A stretch of 42,596 bases of DNA from positions 1 through 42,596 of the forward strand of contig CAIYHG010000031.1 of assembly GCA_903925975.1 (NCBI GenBank), written 5' to 3'. Of this stretch, positions 42,471-42,596 are shown in pieces. The stretch is from an uncultured Acidobacteriia bacterium (GTDB lineage Bacteria; Acidobacteriota; Terriglobia; Bryobacterales; Bryobacteraceae). The notes under the pieces are model-generated. The model worked only from the letters and a program-made list of their open reading frames with translations, ran no database searches and was not told where the DNA came from. The position numbers and the translations under genes are program-made. Positions within the stretch are counted from its first letter, which is position 1; each line of letters opens with the position of its first letter.

Positions 42471-42596
42471 TCACACGCTTTGAAGGTTATCCAGCTTCCT
42501 GCGGGCGCGGGTGACCTTTTCGAGAATGTCCCGGGCGGAGGCGGTCCAGATGAACGGCTTGGGGTTGTGATTGTGTCGGTCGATGTAGTCGCCGAC
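42471..42596 (-). mobile_element. C-terminus of an IS630-type transposase
   Basis: On the minus strand the window edge encodes the last 41 residues of a protein ending in TGA at 42471-42473. The sequence includes DYIDRHNHNPKPFIWTA and DILEKVTRARRKLD, the usual C-terminal tail of IS630-family DDE transposases (WT-x-x-A-x-x-IL-x-K-x-x-R). The catalytic part lies outside. The left end of the insertion sequence should fall in 42440-42470, but its terminal repeat cannot be set without the other end. Confidence 0.8.

Noticed and set aside
1..42596. CRISPR arrays, tRNA genes and prophage
   Set aside because: No regularly spaced direct repeats, no cloverleaf with a T-loop motif and no phage structural genes were seen by eye; a tRNA scan was not possible.

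Overview
The window looks like chromosomal DNA from a GC-rich Gram-negative soil bacterium, most likely an Acidobacteriota member of the Solibacter/Bryobacter type. This is inferred from gene style: very large TonB-dependent receptors with an N-terminal carboxypeptidase-regulatory-like domain, a histidine kinase with a double beta-propeller sensor, secreted type-B carboxylesterases, a PEP-CTERM protein and a rubrerythrin-VIT fusion. No 16S rRNA is present, so the assignment cannot be confirmed here.

Layout. 1-1209: the 3' tail of an unidentified gene and a secreted, probably beta-barrel protein. 1210-13478: an outer-membrane uptake and signalling locus made of two TonB-dependent receptors, a sensor kinase, a NarL/FixJ response regulator overlapping the kinase by 17 nt, and a secreted carboxylesterase. 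13475-16913: RluB-type pseudouridine synthase, imidazolonepropionase-like amidohydrolase, the RNase P RNA, and a LysR regulator divergent from glutamate synthase. 16998-24990: gltB-gltD, a Tat-type sugar-isomerase-like protein and a DapA-family aldolase. 25027-31931: rubrerythrin-VIT iron protein, prmA, superoxide dismutase, a DUF721-gatC-gatA operon, a PPi-type phosphofructokinase and a methyltransferase. 32017-34521: an MNT/HEPN pair and a second secreted carboxylesterase. 34795-37746: an overlapping LOR/SDH - queF - coiled-coil methyltransferase operon. 37943-42596: rpmB, a secreted alpha/beta hydrolase, a PEP-CTERM protein, several small envelope proteins and the C-terminus of an IS630-type transposase at the right edge.

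The most striking signal is non-coding. Four copies of a composite element, each exactly 40 bp, lie in the locus around the two-component system: two before the first receptor, one before the kinase and one before the esterase. Each has a CCCC/GGGG dyad around an RAAT core, then CTAWTNGGTGTT at fixed phase, then a TAnnCT -10-like hexamer 21-22 nt further on, with no recognisable -35. The best reading is an activator-dependent promoter class bound by the neighbouring NarL-type regulator, giving an autoregulated regulon. Two copies also share a leader hairpin 40 nt downstream of the -10 position. A related CCCCC-GAAA-CGGGG dyad precedes the promoter of the second carboxylesterase, about 21 kb from the last full site.

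Other non-coding structure includes palindromes at three convergent gene junctions, a 72-nt near-continuous hairpin after prmA, and a pair of inverted 32-bp repeats before the LOR/SDH gene. No CRISPR array, tRNA or prophage was seen. Everything was read by eye; no database search was run.
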